A stretch of DNA of 64,000 bases, taken from positions 62,001 to 126,000 of the forward strand of contig JAQPZY010000772.1 of the NCBI GenBank assembly GCA_029931535.1, in the 5' to 3' direction. A program made the position numbers and the translations under genes. The notes under the pieces were generated by a model that was given only the letters and a program-made list of their open reading frames with translations, did no database searches and was not told where the DNA came from. Shown piece after piece: positions 1-9,930 of the stretch. This DNA is from Margaritifera margaritifera. Taxonomy: Eukaryota > Mollusca > Bivalvia > Unionida > Margaritiferidae. The first letter of the stretch is position 1. Each line of letters starts with the position of its first letter.

Positions 1-140
1 TGTCCTGGCTGAAACACTGACTCATGGGACATCAAAGATAAGCCTAAGAAGTATCATTAGAAGCAGCTTTCTTGAATGAAGATGTTTATTATAAGTGACA
101 TTTCGGAAAAGTATGGTCTTAGTATGGGGGATTACTGTAA

Positions 141-143
<3 letters not shown>

Positions 144-227
<84 letters not shown>
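144..227. repeat. (TA)n microsatellite, about 42 units
   Basis: An uninterrupted TA run. The paralogous site at 42,985-43,003 has only about 9 units, so this tract changed length after the duplication. Apparent Tyr-Ile frames on both strands are artefacts of it. Confidence 0.97.
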
Positions 228-230
<3 letters not shown>

Positions 231-666
231 CACCTTTCCATTCCACTCGATCTCCTGGTAAAACCATCATTACAATAGTTGTGGGCTGTTCACATTCTTT
301 TAACTATGCATCAGCCTAGGTCATTTAGGAAAGAAAACTATTAGATCTGATAAAACATTTCTTGTTTCAGTTTTGTTTTTAAAAAATTTATGGCAGCATT
401 CCTTATTACCTTTCATCTCCTGAAACACTAACAATGAATTATGTAAATTGACTTTCAAAAGTCTTCAAAATATTCTTGAATCTGTATGCAACAAAACTAC
501 CCCTTTGCTGCAAATCAATGCCAATATAAAACATTCTATACTAGATTTTGAGTTTAGTTTTGCGTGTCACTAGTTATTTCTCATCCACATTATGTCACAA
601 GTTATTGAGAGCACCAGCATTTTGATAAAATGCTGAAATCTTCAAATTTGTATTTTACCATTTAGA

Positions 667-669
<3 letters not shown>

Positions 670-729
<60 letters not shown>
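670..729. repeat. Compound (TA)n(GA)n microsatellite
   Basis: About 9 TA units run straight into about 20 GA units. The paralogous position near 43,380-43,475 holds a longer AT-rich segment ending in an (ATCT)n tract instead. Confidence 0.95.
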
Positions 730-730
<1 letters not shown>

Positions 731-2206
731 ACACAACTTGTCATAATATCATAATTAAGTACTTAATTCTTAAGTAAGAACTCTGCAAATATTTTTGTTT
801 AAACTAGACCTAGCTTAAAGGTTTTTGGGGTATGGGGGTAGAGGTGTTGTCCGATTACATGGTTGCTAAGATTGTAACATTAACCAGCAATAAACAAAAC
901 TATGTTGTTTACACATGTAATTGTTGCAGCCTTATTAAATAAGACTACGAGGCTAGAATTTATATAAAGTAAAAACTTTATATAGCTGATAAAATTCTGA
1001 TTACAAAACTACTGATAGTCAGGTGTCATATTCGTGTAAAGGTTTGAATAAAACTTCTTCCCAAAATGCAAACCAAAAGCTGTAGTTTCATCCACTGAAT
1101 GACAACCTAATTCTCAGTTCTCTTACCAAATCGCTACCTTTTCAAAGTAGTCGCCCACCAGTATGGTCCTTGTTTTAAGGTTTCAGATCCTATTTTATTA
1201 TAAAGCCAAATTCATCGTGCTTGTTTTATTAAAGAACAGAATAATAAATGGTAATGAAGGTGTAATAGAAAATAAATTAATAACTCTTTTCACCAGTAGG
1301 TCCCTTTTTCCTCTGAAGCGCGTCTGCCTACTTTCTTCTTTAATTTACTGCAAACGATGAGATACATCAAGTCAAATATTGTGTGAAATTCGGCTTGAAA
1401 TGGGTTGACAAGTAACGTTTTCTACCACTTGCAAAGAAGTCTGAACATAAGATGAATGGGAATTGCAGACTTTTGAGCAATATTTTGAAAAATGTCTACA
1501 GGGATAAATAAACTGGACTTTTCCTTCTTAAGGTTCTGCCTAAATATCATAGGTACTAACGTCATAATAGATATGTCTTCCTTGTTCCTTAAATTAAAAT
1601 GGAGACTCTGACCCACTTAGAGTGTTCTTGCAAATTTCCAATTGACATGTGCAATTCATGTACAAAACTGAAGCGTGTGTATCCTTCTAAATGTCAGAAA
1701 TGTACAGCGTACAGCTATGTATAGCAATCGAAACAAATTTTGTACATTTCACGAAATACCCAGGTGTGTTACGTCTTAATTACACACTTTTCTTAGTTTC
1801 AAAGTTCTCAAAAAAACATATATGGCTTGAATTTAAGGTAATCCTACACAATCATCGTACCTTCCTGGCATCAGAACACAATTCAATTTCCTATATAATC
1901 TTTTAATTTGCTTGTCAGTACAGAACTTTCCACCGTGTCCAAATACTAATAAATCATATGCTAATGTAAAGTATCTTCAAAGATGAACTCACAGTGAAGT
2001 TCTTGTCATAGGTTAACTGGCATTCTTCTGAGAGGCTGGACTGTAAACAAAGCAATGTGCAATGGGTCACAGATTTCACTTCCCGATCCACACCAATACC
2101 TCATTACTCACTGTGCACTGTCGCCAAAATGCATACAGACAACCACACCAGAATGCTCATATTCTACAGAATAAACAATTACCTTTAAATCAATACCAAG
2201 AATTAT

Positions 2207-2288
2207 AGGTTACTGCATTTGTATGGGAAAATATGAACGAGTTATTCTGAACTATACTGCACGACGTCATATACAAATGTAGTAACCT
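2207..2288. repeat. Imperfect inverted repeat (hairpin)
   Basis: Arms at 2207-2225 and 2268-2288 are near-perfect reverse complements (AGGTTACTGCATTTGTATG against its partner), with a 42-base spacer. It lies immediately outside the left 18-bp repeat of the 1.55-kb insertion. Confidence 0.8.
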
Positions 2289-2927
2289 TTTTATTATATA
2301 CTCATTTTGCTTTCCTACCTAAGGCTGAATAATAAAAAGAACACACTCCAAGAAACAAAGTAGCTGAATTTCGGCTATATTCTAAAGTAAATACACACCC
2401 GTAGTTAAACAAATACACAGTAACAGTATTCATGCGCACATGGCACCGCCCAGTGACATTTGAACTTGGTAGAGTACCGCGCGCTCAGTCATTGTTTCAA
2501 AAAGAAATCTCATTTTGGTCTACTTAAAACTGAAATTTTGAGTCATATTGTTAACGACTGCGCCTTGGAACAACTTTCCCAGTTGATCTGGAATGGAGGG
2601 ATTTTGTTTTTCTGTCGATCCAACTAAATTCTGCTCTTATAGTTGTGGTGGATTTGCGTTATAAGCTGGGTCGATTACGTACGATGTACATGTAGCTAGA
2701 GGGACTGGCCTCGACAGCAAGCTGCGCATGTTACTGTGCTGACATTGATAGTTTTGGAATCATAAGGTGGACAAAATATGAAATTCTTTTAATTGAAATT
2801 CTCAAGAAGATGCAGGATTAAATATTTTTGTTAGGGAATATCAAATTAATTTCGTTTTGGAGTGCAGTAAATTCTACTTTGCAATTTCGCGTGGTGGATC
2901 AGAAAGTACATTTTGAAGAAATTCAAG

Positions 2928-2945
2928 ATGCAGAAAAGTAAGTAC
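2928..2945 (+). other. Candidate start codon followed by a consensus splice donor
   Basis: ATG at 2928 is followed after ten coding bases by GTAAGTAC (2938), a near-ideal 5' splice site. The preceding 450 bases are richer in CG than the surroundings. This could be the 5' exon of a transcript that continues into cassette A, but no matching acceptor can be proved from sequence. It lies in the insertion absent from cassettes B and C. Confidence 0.25.
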
Positions 2946-3081
2946 ATTTATTGTCATTCTTATTACCAGCTATAGATGACATATTTATATGTACTGTCAC
3001 TTGCATGATCTTTGTTGGATGAACCCCAGCTACATGACCTATATGACTTTTACTATAAATCAAAACATTTTTTTCAAAAAA

Positions 3082-3720
3082 TTAAAACAGGCGAAATTGC
3101 AAAGCGGCTGCGGCGTGAGAGCTAATTTCGTCAGCGGAAAATAAGGCTTCTTCGTTATCGTGGCTTATTGGCTCCGAGGCACTTGCTTTTATGCCAAAAT
3201 CCGCCTTCTTTAGTTGTATTTTTTTCGAATTTAGTGCTTGGACTTGTAAAATGGGCGGTCTCTGATAGAAACGGAATATCATTGGGTCTTAAGATGCCTT
3301 TTTATGCTATTTTTTCTGACTCTAGAGAACACGATTCATAGTCTGAACCATAGGCTAAATAAGTGTTTACATTATCAGAATGATATTTTCGATACTGCAT
3401 GTCTCACGTTTGTTGTCATAAAGCCACCGCTGGACATTGTGAATATCACCTTCAGTCACTTGCTTGGTTGAAAGATTCTTTTGTGACTCAATGAATTCAT
3501 CCACGTTGTCAGCTTTAACATCTCTACTCTCAAACAGCTTGTTTAGTTCATCCACAGACAAATCTAATAAAGCAAAGGCTCCAGTGTCTGCTACATTTGC
3601 GTACATTGTTTGTTTACAATAAAAGTAGTTTCTAACACGCGATACTATTTTTAGACACACGTGTCGTGCAGTATGAAGCCGTGCAGTATGGAGAAATACT
3701 GCACGATTCTGACAATACAA
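3082..3720 (-). pseudogene. Crypton / KIAA1958-type tyrosine recombinase N-terminal region, broken
   Basis: Two minus-strand frames lie in the expected order. The first (3720 to 3367) has the core-binding-like segment, with FIESQKNLSTKQVTEGDIHN followed by VQRWLYDNKRE and ENI. The second (3282 to 3082) has the next recognisable segment, KKADFGIKASASEPISHDN and EEALFSADE. From my knowledge of the family, this is the N-terminal half of Crypton-derived recombinases (KIAA1958, QRICH1 and ZMYM2-like, DUF3504 group). About 60 residues expected between the two blocks are missing, and the catalytic R-H-R-Y domain is absent, so it is a dead fragment. It sits wholly inside the 1.55-kb insertion, which it may once have mobilised. 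The family match is from memory and not searched. Confidence 0.55.
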
Positions 3721-3929
3721 AGTTAATGGAGAAAAAAAAATGAGTATATAATAATGTCTAAATCTAACTCATGTATCACCGCCAAAATGAGTGAGGAAAA
3801 AAAAAAATTGCTCTAAAAATAGACTTGGACTACACTGAAATAGGAGTATTAATTGTGACCTGAGCACAATCAGAGTTAGAAATTTGTACCAGAATGGACG
3901 TCACTGTTTTATGAATTCCCTTTCGAGAT

Positions 3930-4130
3930 ATGTTTGGTCCAGCAAGATACTTTTCAACAGTGTGCGTTACTTTATTCCCTAGCCCAGACATAGGATTTTA
4001 CAAAATCGTGCAGAAACATGAAGTTACAGTAGTGGAAAAACATACAAGTGTGCTATTTGAAATCACGTTTGTAGAAACTCTGCAATCTGAAGGTGCATAT
4101 GAGGATTCATACTGGGAAGAAAGCCATTAA
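3930..4130 (+). pseudogene. 66-codon frame over a frameshifted zinc-finger relic (cassette A)
   Basis: An ATG frame beginning MFGPAR and ending YWEESH recurs at 58,325 (66 codons) and 45,061 (59 codons) at the same distance upstream of each zinc-finger array, so it looks like a conserved 5' exon. All seven base differences from the 58.3-kb copy fall in six codons, and every one changes the amino acid, which argues against selection on this frame. Read in other frames, the 3' half gives the linker and cysteines of a C2H2 finger (GKTYKC near 4030), then NLKVHMRIHTGKK near 4085-4120. I therefore read it as decayed finger sequence. A short lineage-specific exon remains possible. Confidence 0.55.
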
Positions 4131-4317
4131 AAAATATGAAGATTGCCTTAAATTGTTTAGCCTAAGTGAAAGGCAAAAAATGTACACAACGGTTCATACT
4201 TGTGACAAAACCATTAAAATGTGAAGTTCGGGGATTAATGGTTGCACCACTGTGTAGATAATGATGTATTCACGAGGACACATACTAAAAAATTTTTTTT
4301 TTTAAATACCAAAAAAT

Positions 4318-4719
4318 TGTGAAGATTGTAATGAAATGTTTCGCCAAAATGGTCAGCCAAATGTGCACAGAAAGATCAATTCTTGATGGGAACCATTCAA
4401 ATGTGAAGTATGCGGTGTTAGGTTTAGTCTGAGTGGAAATCTGAAGAAGCATATGATGGAAGATGCTGGAGAAAAACCATTTAAGTGTGAAGTATGTGAC
4501 GAAAGATTTAGACAGAGTGGACAAATATCAGAGCATATGACGAGACATACTGGAGAAAAAACATTCAAGTGTGAAGTATGTAATGTAAGCTTTCATGAAA
4601 CTGTACATCAGAAGGAACACATGATGACACATACTGGAGAGAAAGCTTTCGAGTGCAAAGTAAGCCATGAAAGGTTTAGTCAAAGTGGAAATCTGAAGGT
4701 TCTCATGAGGTCACATTAG
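4318..4719 (+). pseudogene. Degenerate C2H2 fingers at the start of array A
   Basis: One frame holds a run of decayed fingers: CEDC..VHRKIN at 4318, an in-frame TGA at 4384-4386, a finger whose last His is Asp (KHMMED), then the ATG at 4453 opening [11 protein letters not shown]. Two fingers follow with intact C2H2 ligands, then one in which the second Cys is Ser (CKVS) and the first His is Leu (LMRSH). The frame stops at TAG 4717-4719, where the linker to the next finger has been lost. The TGA has counterparts at 45,401 and 58,677, so it predates the duplications. Product, if any: an 88-residue zinc-finger peptide. Confidence 0.75.
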
Positions 4720-4737
4720 TGTGAATTATGTAATAAA

Positions 4738-5787
4738 ATGTTTTGTAGCAATGGACAGCTAACAATGCACATGAGGAAACATACTGGAGAACAACCATTT
4801 AAGTGTGAAGTATGTAATAAAATGTTTAGTCAGAGTGAACATCTAACGAAGCATATGAGGATACATATGATAAATACTGGAGAAAAACCATTTAAGTGTG
4901 AAGTATGTGATAAAAGGTTTAATGAGAGGGGACCTCTGAATAACCACATGAGGATACATACTGGGGAAAAAACATTTGAGTGTGAAGTATGTAATAAAAT
5001 GTTTAGTTGGAGTGGGGGTCTAACAATACACATGATGATACATACTGGGGAAAAACCATTTAAGTGTGAGGTATGTACAAAAATGTTGAAACAAAATGCA
5101 GATCTAATGATGCACATGAGGACTCGTACTGGAGAAAAACCATTTAAGTGTGAAGTATGTAATAAAATGTTTAGTCAGAGTGGACATCTAACGAAGCATA
5201 TGAGGATATATATGATACATACTGGAGAAAAACCATTTAAGTGTGAAGTATGTGATAAAAGGTTTAATGAGAGGGGACCTCTGAATAACCACATGAGGAT
5301 ACATACTGGGGAAAAACCATTTGAGTGTGAAGTATGTAATAAAATGTTTAGTTGGAGTGGGGGTCTAACAATACACATGATGATACATACTGGGGAAAAA
5401 CCATTTAAGTGTGAGGTATGTACAAAAATGTTGAAACGAAATGCAGATCTAATGATGCACATGAGGACTCGTACTGGCGAAAAACCATTTAAGTGTGAAG
5501 TATGTAATAAAATGTTTAGTAGGAGTGGACATCTAAAAATCCATATTGGGATACATACTGGAGAAAAACCATTTAAGTGTGAAGTATGTAATGCAATGTT
5601 TTTTCGGGGTGGAAATCTAACAAAGCACATGAGGATACATATTGGAGAAAAACCATTTAAGTGTGAAGTCTGTGTAAAAATGTTTAATGAGAGGGGTAAT
5701 CTGAATAAGCACATGAGATACATACTGGGGGAAAACCATATAAGTGTGAAGTGTGTAATAAAATGTTTCATGAGAGTGGAGATGTAA
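4738..5787 (+). CDS. C2H2 zinc-finger array A, 349-residue frame
   Basis: This frame encodes a run of about 11 C2H2 fingers of the form [21 protein letters not shown] joined by TGEKPFK linkers, as in sequence-specific nuclear DNA-binding proteins. The first finger begins before the ATG, at 4720, directly after the in-frame TAG. Fingers 4 and 8 have lost the last His (HMRTR) and finger 5 has Tyr there (HMRIY). A four-finger block is tandemly duplicated with a 345-bp period. Near 5716 one base is deleted (ATGAGATACAT for ATGAGGATACAT), which shifts the frame; the fingers go on in the +1 frame from 5751. No Zn-knuckle, KRAB, SCAN or BTB domain is visible. Flanking stops, the lost ligands and the frameshift suggest a gene in decay compared with cassettes B and C. 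Confidence 0.6.
   Translation: MFCSNGQLTMHMRKHTGEQPFKCEVCNKMFSQSEHLTKHMRIHMINTGEKPFKCEVCDKRFNERGPLNNHMRIHTGEKTFECEVCNKMFSWSGGLTIHMMIHTGEKPFKCEVCTKMLKQNADLMMHMRTRTGEKPFKCEVCNKMFSQSGHLTKHMRIYMIHTGEKPFKCEVCDKRFNERGPLNNHMRIHTGEKPFECEVCNKMFSWSGGLTIHMMIHTGEKPFKCEVCTKMLKRNADLMMHMRTRTGEKPFKCEVCNKMFSRSGHLKIHIGIHTGEKPFKCEVCNAMFFRGGNLTKHMRIHIGEKPFKCEVCVKMFNERGNLNKHMRYILGENHISVKCVIKCFMRVEM
4816..5505 (+). repeat. 345-bp tandem duplication of a four-finger block
   Basis: Positions 4816-5160 and 5161-5505 are nearly identical. Each encodes four fingers with helix strings QSxHLTK, ERGPLNN, WSGGLTI and xNADLMM, where the last begins QN in one copy and RN in the other. The 345-bp period is four 84-bp finger units plus 9 bp. 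The extra 9 bp are a three-residue insertion in the linker before the ERGPLNN finger, carried in both copies. Confidence 0.9.
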
Positions 5788-6101
5788 TGAATCACATGAG
5801 GATACATACTGGAGAAAAACCATTTAAGTGTGAAGTATGTAATAAAATGTTTAGTTTTAGAGGACAGCAAACAATGCACATGAGGAGACATACTGGAGAA
5901 AAACCATTTAAGTGTGAAGTATGCCATCAAAGGTTTAGTCGCAGTGGCAATTTGAATACGCACATGAGGATACATACAGGAGAGAAACTATGTACGTGTG
6001 AAGTGTGTAATAAAATGTTTAGTGAGCGTGGAACTCTAACAAAGCACATGAGGATACATACAGGAGAAATAAAACCATTTAAATGTGAAGTATGCGATTA
6101 A
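5751..6101 (+). CDS. C2H2 array A continued after a frameshift
   Basis: This 116-codon frame carries on the array after the one-base deletion near 5716. It has four fingers with helix strings ESGDVMN, FRGQQTM, RSGNLNT and ERGTLTK, then a linker with an inserted residue (TGEIKPFK) and half a finger, CEVCD, ending at TAA. It overlaps the end of the preceding frame because that frame reads through the shifted finger. It probably belonged to the same protein before the deletion. Alone it has no obvious start of its own. Confidence 0.55.
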   Translation: MCNKMFHESGDVMNHMRIHTGEKPFKCEVCNKMFSFRGQQTMHMRRHTGEKPFKCEVCHQRFSRSGNLNTHMRIHTGEKLCTCEVCNKMFSERGTLTKHMRIHTGEIKPFKCEVCD

Positions 6102-6946
<845 letters not shown>

Positions 6947-7534
6947 TGTTATGTATGATGTTTATGTACCTAATTTTTGTCTATGATTGTAAGTTGTATG
7001 GTTATTTCAAAATATATGCTTAACTTTTGTCCAGTTGTTTACATAGTATTTTCATAGGCATTTTGCAATTAACTTTTGTGACATATGTCAGGTAGGCCAG
7101 TATTTTTCCCATTAGAATTACTCATATTGTGAAAATCTGTCTGTAAGGAATCAATTTTAGTTGTGTCGTTGAAATCAGATATAATTTGAGAGGAATTAAT
7201 GATTTCCAATATTCATTGGAAATATGAAAGTGCTCATTCACTTAAGGATTGATACATGATTTTGGGATTTATGTGAACTCGTTCAAATACATTCTGGATT
7301 ACATCATTGTGGTACATCAGGACATTCAAGGTTATTCGAATTGATTCAGAACATTCTATTATTTTGGACTTGTGATTAGGACATTTAGGATTATTTGGAA
7401 TTTGACTCACAAATTGTAAGTGTCTTTTGGATTTCCACTTTAATTGTCTGGAAATAAGTTGCTTGTTGATTTTACTTACATTGTTGGTTTCACTTTCTTT
7501 CTGTTACATATTTTTAAGACCTAGAGTTGTAACA
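6947..7534 (+). mobile_element. Solo LTR inserted in a zinc finger
   Basis: The 588-bp segment starts TGTTATG and ends GTAACA, the TG...CA ends typical of LTRs, with TGTTA/TAACA as terminal inverted repeat. It interrupts a finger unit: TTAAG lies on the left and TTAAT on the right, consistent with a 4-5 bp target duplication, and removal restores the finger DNA sequence around MFNESGTL. The reverse complement of a related element is at 39,382-40,043. No internal gag or pol region is present, so it is a recombination remnant. The superfamily (Gypsy or BEL) cannot be told from the LTR. Confidence 0.7.
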
Positions 7535-7539
7535 TTAAT

Positions 7540-7768
7540 GAGAGTGGAACTCTAATGATACACTGGAGGAAACCATTTAAGTGTGTAGTATATATGTGAT
7601 AAAATGTTTCATGAGAGTGGACATCTAATGATATGCATGAGGATACATACTGGAGAAAAAACATTTAATTGTGAAGTATGTGATGAAGGGTTTAGTAACA
7701 GTAGAAGTCTAAGGAAACACAAGAGGATACATAAGTCGCATAGTGTGACACTTGAGGTCCAAAAATGA
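7540..7768 (+). pseudogene. Last fingers and tail of cassette A
   Basis: After the LTR the array resumes with a broken finger and then two better ones, CFMRVDI-like (shifted) and CEVCDEGFSNSRSLRKHKRIH, followed by the tail KSHSVTLEVQK and a stop. The same last finger and tail occur in the two-finger relic at 54,869-54,958. Cassettes B and C instead end in TMYTxSIV, so two kinds of array end exist. Confidence 0.75.
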
Positions 7769-8520
7769 CATTTGAGGTACAAAAATTGCACTTGAGGTCC
7801 AAAAAATGTCATTTGGGTACAAGGGGAATTTAACAATAGACCATATGTTTAACATGAGTAATGTATGACACTATGGGTAGTGTCAAGGGGATGGTAATGT
7901 TAAAAATGAACATGAGATTACCCCTTGTGTCTATAAATATTTTAGTAATATGACACTGGGGTGGCAGTGGGGAGGGGAAGGAGGGGTATCATGCTGATTA
8001 TTGCATCAAAGAAACACTCCTAATCAGATTTCCATGCCTACTGGTCCACCCCCATCCTACCTGGGCAGCTTAACACCAAAGGAAATTAAAATGACACTTA
8101 GAAATAAACCACAAAAAACAAATAAAGCAAAATAACACTGCCCAAAGTCTGTGACATAAAAAAGGCCTAGAAAAACCAGCTAAAAATTAGTGTTATGTTT
8201 ACAATACTTTATTCACACATTTTGGCAATAAATGTTGAATCCAGAGGGCTGTAAAAGGTCATCTGGTAGCCTGTACCAGTCAATCTTAGGGCAGTCTTCC
8301 TCGAGATTATCCATAAAGACCATACTCGGATAGAATTCATTTCATTTCCTTACACAGGGTTCTCTTTAGGATTTTGAAAGTTGCAGTCCAGAACTCCTGC
8401 CTTGAAAGAAGTTGGAGTCCCATCCCTAAAAATTGGAGTCCCAATAACAATAGTTTTTTTTCGCATGCAAAAATTCAGAACATTCTGCATCTATTGTTGG
8501 GTCACCAATATAAATGTCAT
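7769..8520. repeat. Cassette 3' flank repeat F, copy 1
   Basis: This non-finger sequence follows cassette A and recurs after cassette B (46,900-47,660), after relic D (54,959-55,665), and without fingers at 30,452-30,975 and 32,068-32,398. Its distal 300 bases (8225-8520) read on the minus strand as part of an unknown protein in the other copies (SDDIYIGDPTIDAE, FLQGKKKYCYWD). Here that frame is broken by stops. Confidence 0.85.
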
Positions 8521-8906
8521 CAGATTACCAATGCTCATTCATTGTAAAATACAGTCAAATCTGTATACAGCAGCCACCCACAGGAAAAGGTCAAAGTGGT
8601 CTTTGGAGAGAGGTAACCTCTGAAGGCAGGTTCACCATTCAAACTTGGTGCATGACAAATACATGTACTATGCACCAATTAGCATTAGCATTATTATTAT
8701 TAGTAGTTGTGTGCTATCAAGATACATGTAGTTTTAGTTTAGCTATTTAGCAATAAGAAAAATAACAAAATAAAATAAAAAGTTCCATGCAGGATTACTC
8801 TATCCTCACTTTAGTCCCTCATCTACATTAAATCATGACTGACTTAAAAAAAATTCTGATCTTTGTTTGCATTCCTGTACTACTGTGTACATGCACTCAT
8901 ATATAC

Positions 8907-8975
<69 letters not shown>

Positions 8976-9374
8976 ACACTCACACACTTCACACACTTTT
9001 TAATCTCATTATCAGTAGAAACGGTGTCTAAATAAAATTACTAATTGACAGTGTACCTGTTATTGTCAAACACAGGATTGACTTTTTGTTAGGCCAGCTG
9101 ATATAATTAGGCATGAAACATGTGTTCACACTTCAGACAATTGATGGATTAAGCACTTGCTCAAGCAAACCTAGATCAAAATACAGTCGACTTTTGTGAG
9201 AGACCTTTGATGATTAGGGAATGAAAAGAAGCTTCCTGTGGCTATTGTTAGAGGCATATAAATCGTAAGGGATATCACAAGTGCAGTGTACATGCGGTTT
9301 GTAGCATCCTGGAATCATTTCCAGCATCATTTATTAATTTCATTGTTTGGTGTGATTGTACGTAATTTCTTAAG
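8521..9374. other. No gene seen; contains a (CT)n tract
   Basis: About 850 bases separate the F repeat from the piece of block X at 9375. The other F-X copies lack this segment. I see no finger, transposase or exon signal in it. The serine/leucine frame over the CT repeat is an artefact. Confidence 0.6.
8909..8971. repeat. (CT)n microsatellite, about 31 units
   Basis: Uninterrupted CT run followed by a short CA-rich stretch. Confidence 0.97.
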
Positions 9375-9505
9375 AATGAAAAACTAAGGCAACTGTGAAC
9401 AGTGATAATTGTGATGATTTGTCATGTAACAGCCTGAAGGAATCAAGGAAGAAATTACAGTTTATTATGTCTGTTAATTTATTTAATTAGCTTTATTCCA
9501 TTTCA
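9375..9505. repeat. Fragment of block X, copy 0
   Basis: These bases match the left end of X at 30,985-31,125 and 55,680-55,815 (ACTAAGGCAA, GGAATCAAGGAAG and a run of TTTATTTAATTAGC). The rest of X is not present here. Confidence 0.75.
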
Positions 9506-9616
9506 AATCAATAAATTGCCAAGGCAATGGAAGAAGAAACAAATGACCATATTCCCTTCACTTTTTTCCATTTTATCTTTAAGCAACACAGCACATCACA
9601 GCACAGCATACTACAT

Positions 9617-9930
9617 TCACTTTTTTCTTAAACAAGCTTTAACGAACTTCTCCACAGCAGATTTATACTCAATAAATCCCTAATTTCTGGACCTTCCTCC
9701 ATCACCGTCATTAATTTCATTGCACTTTCTTTTTTAAAACATCAATGGCCCTTTTTCTTGATAGGATTGTATGTTGAGAAAACTCTCTCACAAGCCACTG
9801 GTATTGTAGTTGAAACCATAGGATTGTGATTGTATGTTGAGAAAACTCTCTCACAAGCCACAGGTGTTATAGTTGAAACCAGCAACCCTTCGGGTGTAAC
9901 AGGAAAGTCTGGAAACAAGTCTGAGTGCAT
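9617..9930 (-). pseudogene. hAT-type transposase C-terminal dimerisation region, broken
   Basis: The minus strand reads SDLFPDFPV, LLVST and TPVACERVFSTYN, the ERxFS signature of the hAT C-terminal dimerisation domain. In a shifted frame it continues MKLMTVMEEGPEIRDLLS and then KSAVEKFVKACLRKK before a stop at 9617, which is the usual end of KIAA1586/ZNF862-like hAT-derived proteins. A 63-bp tandem duplication repeats the CERVFSTYN segment. At least two frameshifts are present and the RNase-H-like core is not seen, so it is a relic. The N-terminal zinc finger of the same protein class occurs separately at 33.3 and 48.5 kb. Assignment is by recalled family motifs. Confidence 0.6.
9768..9893. 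repeat. 63-bp tandem duplication, two units
   Basis: TGTATGTTGAGAAAACTCTC starts at 9768 and again at 9831. The unit covers the most conserved hAT signature of the surrounding relic, and 63 is a multiple of three. Confidence 0.85.

Larger units (their letters stand above)
1..2203. repeat. Segmental duplication block alpha, copy 1
   Basis: This block matches 42,840-44,892 almost base for base from the first nucleotide to position 2203, and its last 360 bases match 57,805-58,149. It ends where the zinc-finger cassettes B and C begin. I see no convincing gene in it. A 65-codon frame at 1163-1360 recurs at 31,145, 43,872 and 55,834, but the copies differ mostly by amino-acid-changing substitutions, so it is probably not selected as protein. 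The segment at about 1410-1618 is present in both full alpha copies and missing from the related X blocks at 31.4 and 56.1 kb. The true left border lies outside the window. Confidence 0.85.
2201..3755. mobile_element. 1.55-kb insertion with 18-bp terminal inverted repeats and Crypton-like recombinase fragments
   Basis: Cassettes B (44,890) and C (58,147) join alpha directly to the zinc-finger cassette. Here the same junction is split by about 1,552 bases, with AAT on both sides (2201-2203 and 3753-3755), as expected of a small target-site duplication. Inside lie a perfect 18-bp inverted repeat, TTATTATATACTCATTTT at 2291-2308 and its complement at 3737-3754, a hairpin at 2207-2288, and a minus-strand tyrosine-recombinase-like reading frame. 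The motif ATACTGCACGA occurs at 2254 and 3696 and inverted at 3664 and, one base shorter, at 3680. Cryptons are not expected to have terminal inverted repeats, so this may be a composite element. Loss of the segment from B and C is the alternative. Confidence 0.65.

Noticed and set aside
22..319. Tyr-Ile repeat proteins on both strands
   Set aside because: They are readings of the (TA)n tract; nothing else supports them.
1163..1360. 65-codon frame present in four copies (also 31,145, 43,872 and 55,834)
   Set aside because: Copies differ mainly by replacement changes, there is no start context or domain, and all copies lie in duplicated non-coding blocks.
2291..3754. A classic cut-and-paste DNA transposon with DDE transposase
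   Set aside because: The only protein-like content is recombinase-type, and no DDE motif was seen; kept as a composite insertion of uncertain class.
4384..4386. Selenocysteine reading of the conserved TGA
   Set aside because: No SECIS-like hairpin is evident to me and the residue falls in a linker, not at a catalytic Cys position.
5175..5975. Long antisense frame over the zinc-finger array (266 codons), and similar ones in B and C
   Set aside because: Antisense shadow of regular 84-bp finger units; its repeats mirror the finger period.
8835..9035. Ser-Leu repeat frame with a hydrophobic start resembling a signal peptide
   Set aside because: It is the (CT)n microsatellite read in one frame.
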